Part shown: positions 61,913 to 64,000 of the stretch, one piece after another
Layout: each line of letters starts with the position of its first letter
How positions within the stretch are numbered: position 1 is the first letter of the stretch
Notes under the pieces: generated by a model
The model's database searches: none
Seen by the model: the letters and a program-made list of their open reading frames with translations, nothing else
Told to the model about the DNA's origin: nothing
Position numbers and translations under genes: made by a program
NCBI RefSeq assembly: GCF_008831285.2
Contig: NC_045139.1
Coordinates: 5,308,704-5,372,703, forward strand
Direction: 5' to 3'
DNA length: 64,000 nt
Source of the DNA: Nymphaea colorata
Taxonomy: Eukaryota > Streptophyta > Magnoliopsida > Nymphaeales > Nymphaeaceae

Positions 61913-63554
61913 TAATATATATATAAACTTAGTACCCTCTAAACGAACATGTAGGCTCGCCTATGTTTTCTCGCCTAGTAATTCTATAATTAAGTAAAAG
62001 CAACATCCATTTTAATCTTTTAAGATTCTATGCATTAATAAAAGAGCATAACTGGTTGGGACATAGTTAACCAAGTATGTATGTTATTTGGTATTGTCAC
62101 AGTGGCAGATAATGGAAATTAATGAGCTAATTAATTTGTTTATGTGGAAACTACTTTTAGTCATTTCATCTTAATAATTGTACGTAAGCTATTTATTAAC
62201 ACCCAATCACCGTTTATATTAACATAAAACCACACGGTTGCCGGGTAACAGAAATATTCTTTTTAAACAGGAAAAGCTGGAACATAACTTGTTCATGGTT
62301 TCACTTCTCTTCGTGAGCCCCCACTAATCCTTAACTTCAAGAAAGCAATATCACATTTTGTTTCAAGAGAGTGGGCTTAGTCTTCCATGCATTTCAATTG
62401 GAGAAAAACAAGGCTAAACTTTCTGAAACATAACTTATAACAGGACCCTGTGATATGGGCTCGTACGCGGACAAAAACACATTTTTTCAAACAAAAAAAG
62501 CATTAAATGTGTGAAAAATAAGTCAGCTTAACAAAAAGACAAAAATTGCCGTTTCATTTTTGAAAAAAAAAATGCCACAGCAAAAAAACGTGTTTTTTCT
62601 GCATTATTCTCATTTCTCCTTTTTTTCACTATAGGCGTTTTTTCACTCTTTTTTATTGTCAAACTGCTTGTTTCCACTTTCTAGTTATTATTTATTTCTT
62701 ATCTATTTTCTTAATGTTGCCTTATTAGTTTTCCATTTATTTGATTTTTCTCTGACTTTTAAGTTTTTTTAAGTTTTTCTAAAAATGTACCATATTTTTC
62801 CATTATTTTAATCTTTTTTCTAAGCTTGTCGTTGAGAAAAACCTCTCCATTTAAAAGGCAAAAACGATCTTTTTGACTAAGGTGGAAGCCCAGCTTAAAA
62901 AAAAAAAGTTCAAATCGATGACTTTGATTTGGGACTGCATGGAGTGGAAAACTGGTAAAGGAAAATATGATAAGGGCGGCCAAGAAACGCACAACTAAAA
63001 CGCACAAGAAAACAAGGCCAGAGGGAAAATGAGAAGCGTATCAAACAGGAAGATAGACGTTACAGGAAGTTACTGTCTGACTAGTGTTGCCCAAATGAGA
63101 TGCATGTTTTATATTCAACTCGTCCGTTCATAGAGCAATTGATTTGTATATTGACCACGAATCCAAATATGCGGTAGCGAAGGTACATACATGTGAGCTT
63201 ATGTGAGTATTTGCCGACACTAGCTTACAAGATTTCTGGATTTTATGTGTTGATGCTTTCGAAAATTTGCTCCTTTACAAAAAACACATTTAAAAAAAAA
63301 AGCATTAAATGTGTGAAAAATAAGTCAACCTAATAAAAAAGACAAAAACTGCCGTTTCATTTTTGAAAAAAAAAATGCTATAGTAATAAAATGTGTTTTT
63401 CTGCATTATTCTCATTTTTCCTTTTTTCCGTAACCGAGTCGGGAGCTGAGGACGGTGAATGATAATGGGAATTTCTTATCCAGTAAATGATCAAATCATA
63501 AAGCATGAATTTGCAAAGCAATAGTGGTTCTGATCCTTTTTTTTTCTTTTTTCT
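61913..63554. other. A/T-rich intergenic DNA with a direct duplication
   Basis: 62485-62630 and 63275-63430 are direct copies of one another (AAAGCATTAAATGTGTGAAAA, TGCATTATTCTCATTT). The minus-strand frame 62759-63007 lies in low-complexity sequence. No gene. Confidence 0.55.
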
Positions 63555-64000
63555 TTTTAGTTTTTAGAAGGGGGGAATGGGAAACTGGGTGGAAGAGTGA
63601 TGGTTGCCAGCAGATGGAATCAAAGATGCTCCTTATCGATTGGGGAGAATATGGTAGTGCCAATCTGGATTAGGGTTCCTAATTTTGCGGCATTTTGATG
63701 GAATCGATGCACTTTCCAAGCTATTGTCAGAGCGCTATAGGGAGAACCAATGGAAGATTGACTCCCATACTCAATCGATGTCAAGCATGGGGCTTGCAGA
63801 ATTGGGGGATAACGAGTTTCAGTTTCTCCATAGGCAGAAAGATTGTAACGCAGAGATTGATTTACAGGAGACCAGCAATTGCAGAGTAACTTGAAGACCA
63901 ACCAGCTGGTGGGTGACGAGAAGATAGAGCAGGAGATGGAGAATCAATTGATAACAAAAAGAATCGAAGGGGAGAACCATGAGTCCTCATCGGGTTTGAT
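63555..64000 (+). mobile_element. Decayed retroelement ORF1 (DUF4283-type), copy 3, cut by window end
   Basis: It starts abruptly with FRRGEWETGWKSDGCQQ-like sequence equal to position 51629 of copy 1 and continues to the end of the window with several deletions. All frames are short. Confidence 0.6.

Overview
The window is nuclear DNA of a flowering plant. It is AT-rich and intron-bearing, with long AT/GA/CA microsatellites, LINE and LTR retrotransposon remnants, MITE-like repeats and large LRR receptor-kinase genes. Nothing in it fixes the species. No prokaryotic feature, rRNA, tRNA or CRISPR array was seen.

The main content is a same-strand tandem array of LRR receptor-like kinase genes of the FLS2/EFR/Xa21 type (LRR-RLK subfamily XII, non-RD kinase). 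Copy A lies at 10420-14597, copy B at 23457-28028 and copy C at 46181-50142. All three have one large exon (signal peptide, LRRs, transmembrane helix, most of the kinase), one phase-1 intron that splits the kinase APE motif after the Pro codon, and a small second exon with the end of the kinase. Repairing the breaks only in the bookkeeping sense, each adds up to about 1001-1006 codons. As given, all three are interrupted, each differently. A has a nonsense codon and a 1-nt deletion near the LRR N-terminal cap. B has one extra A in an A10 run. C has one in-frame TAG. A fourth copy (D, 32856-33040) survives only as the end of exon 2, inside a segmental duplication of the B 3' flank.

Layout. 1-5.4 kb: mostly non-coding, one long AT/GA microsatellite. 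5.9-8.1 kb: a 1.09-kb tandem duplication related to the promoter of copy A, with an inverted copy at 17.2-17.8 kb. 10.4-14.6 kb: RLK A. 15.8-16.3 kb: an ATCCGAATCC-rich MITE-like repeat. 18.8-21.2 kb: a decayed LINE beside a short TIR repeat. 22.1-23.0 kb: a tandem duplication of RLK-promoter-like sequence. 23.4-28.0 kb: RLK B. 28-34.5 kb: duplicated B 3' flank, minus-strand LTR element remnant, RLK D. 35.2-42 kb: LTR-retrotransposon leader with a tRNA-Met-type primer binding site, an FHA-like ORF, then a LINE with APE, RT (YADD) and C-terminal parts. 42.4-45.6 kb: repeats, a 255-bp tandem duplication and a 670-bp foldback element. 46.2-50.1 kb: RLK C. 50-64 kb: repeats only, including three decayed DUF4283-type ORF1 copies and long direct duplications.

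Working interpretation: a birth-and-death cluster of cell-surface immune-type receptors expanded by local duplication and eroded by point lesions and retroelement insertion. The ligand specificity and any remaining function of the copies cannot be read from the sequence.
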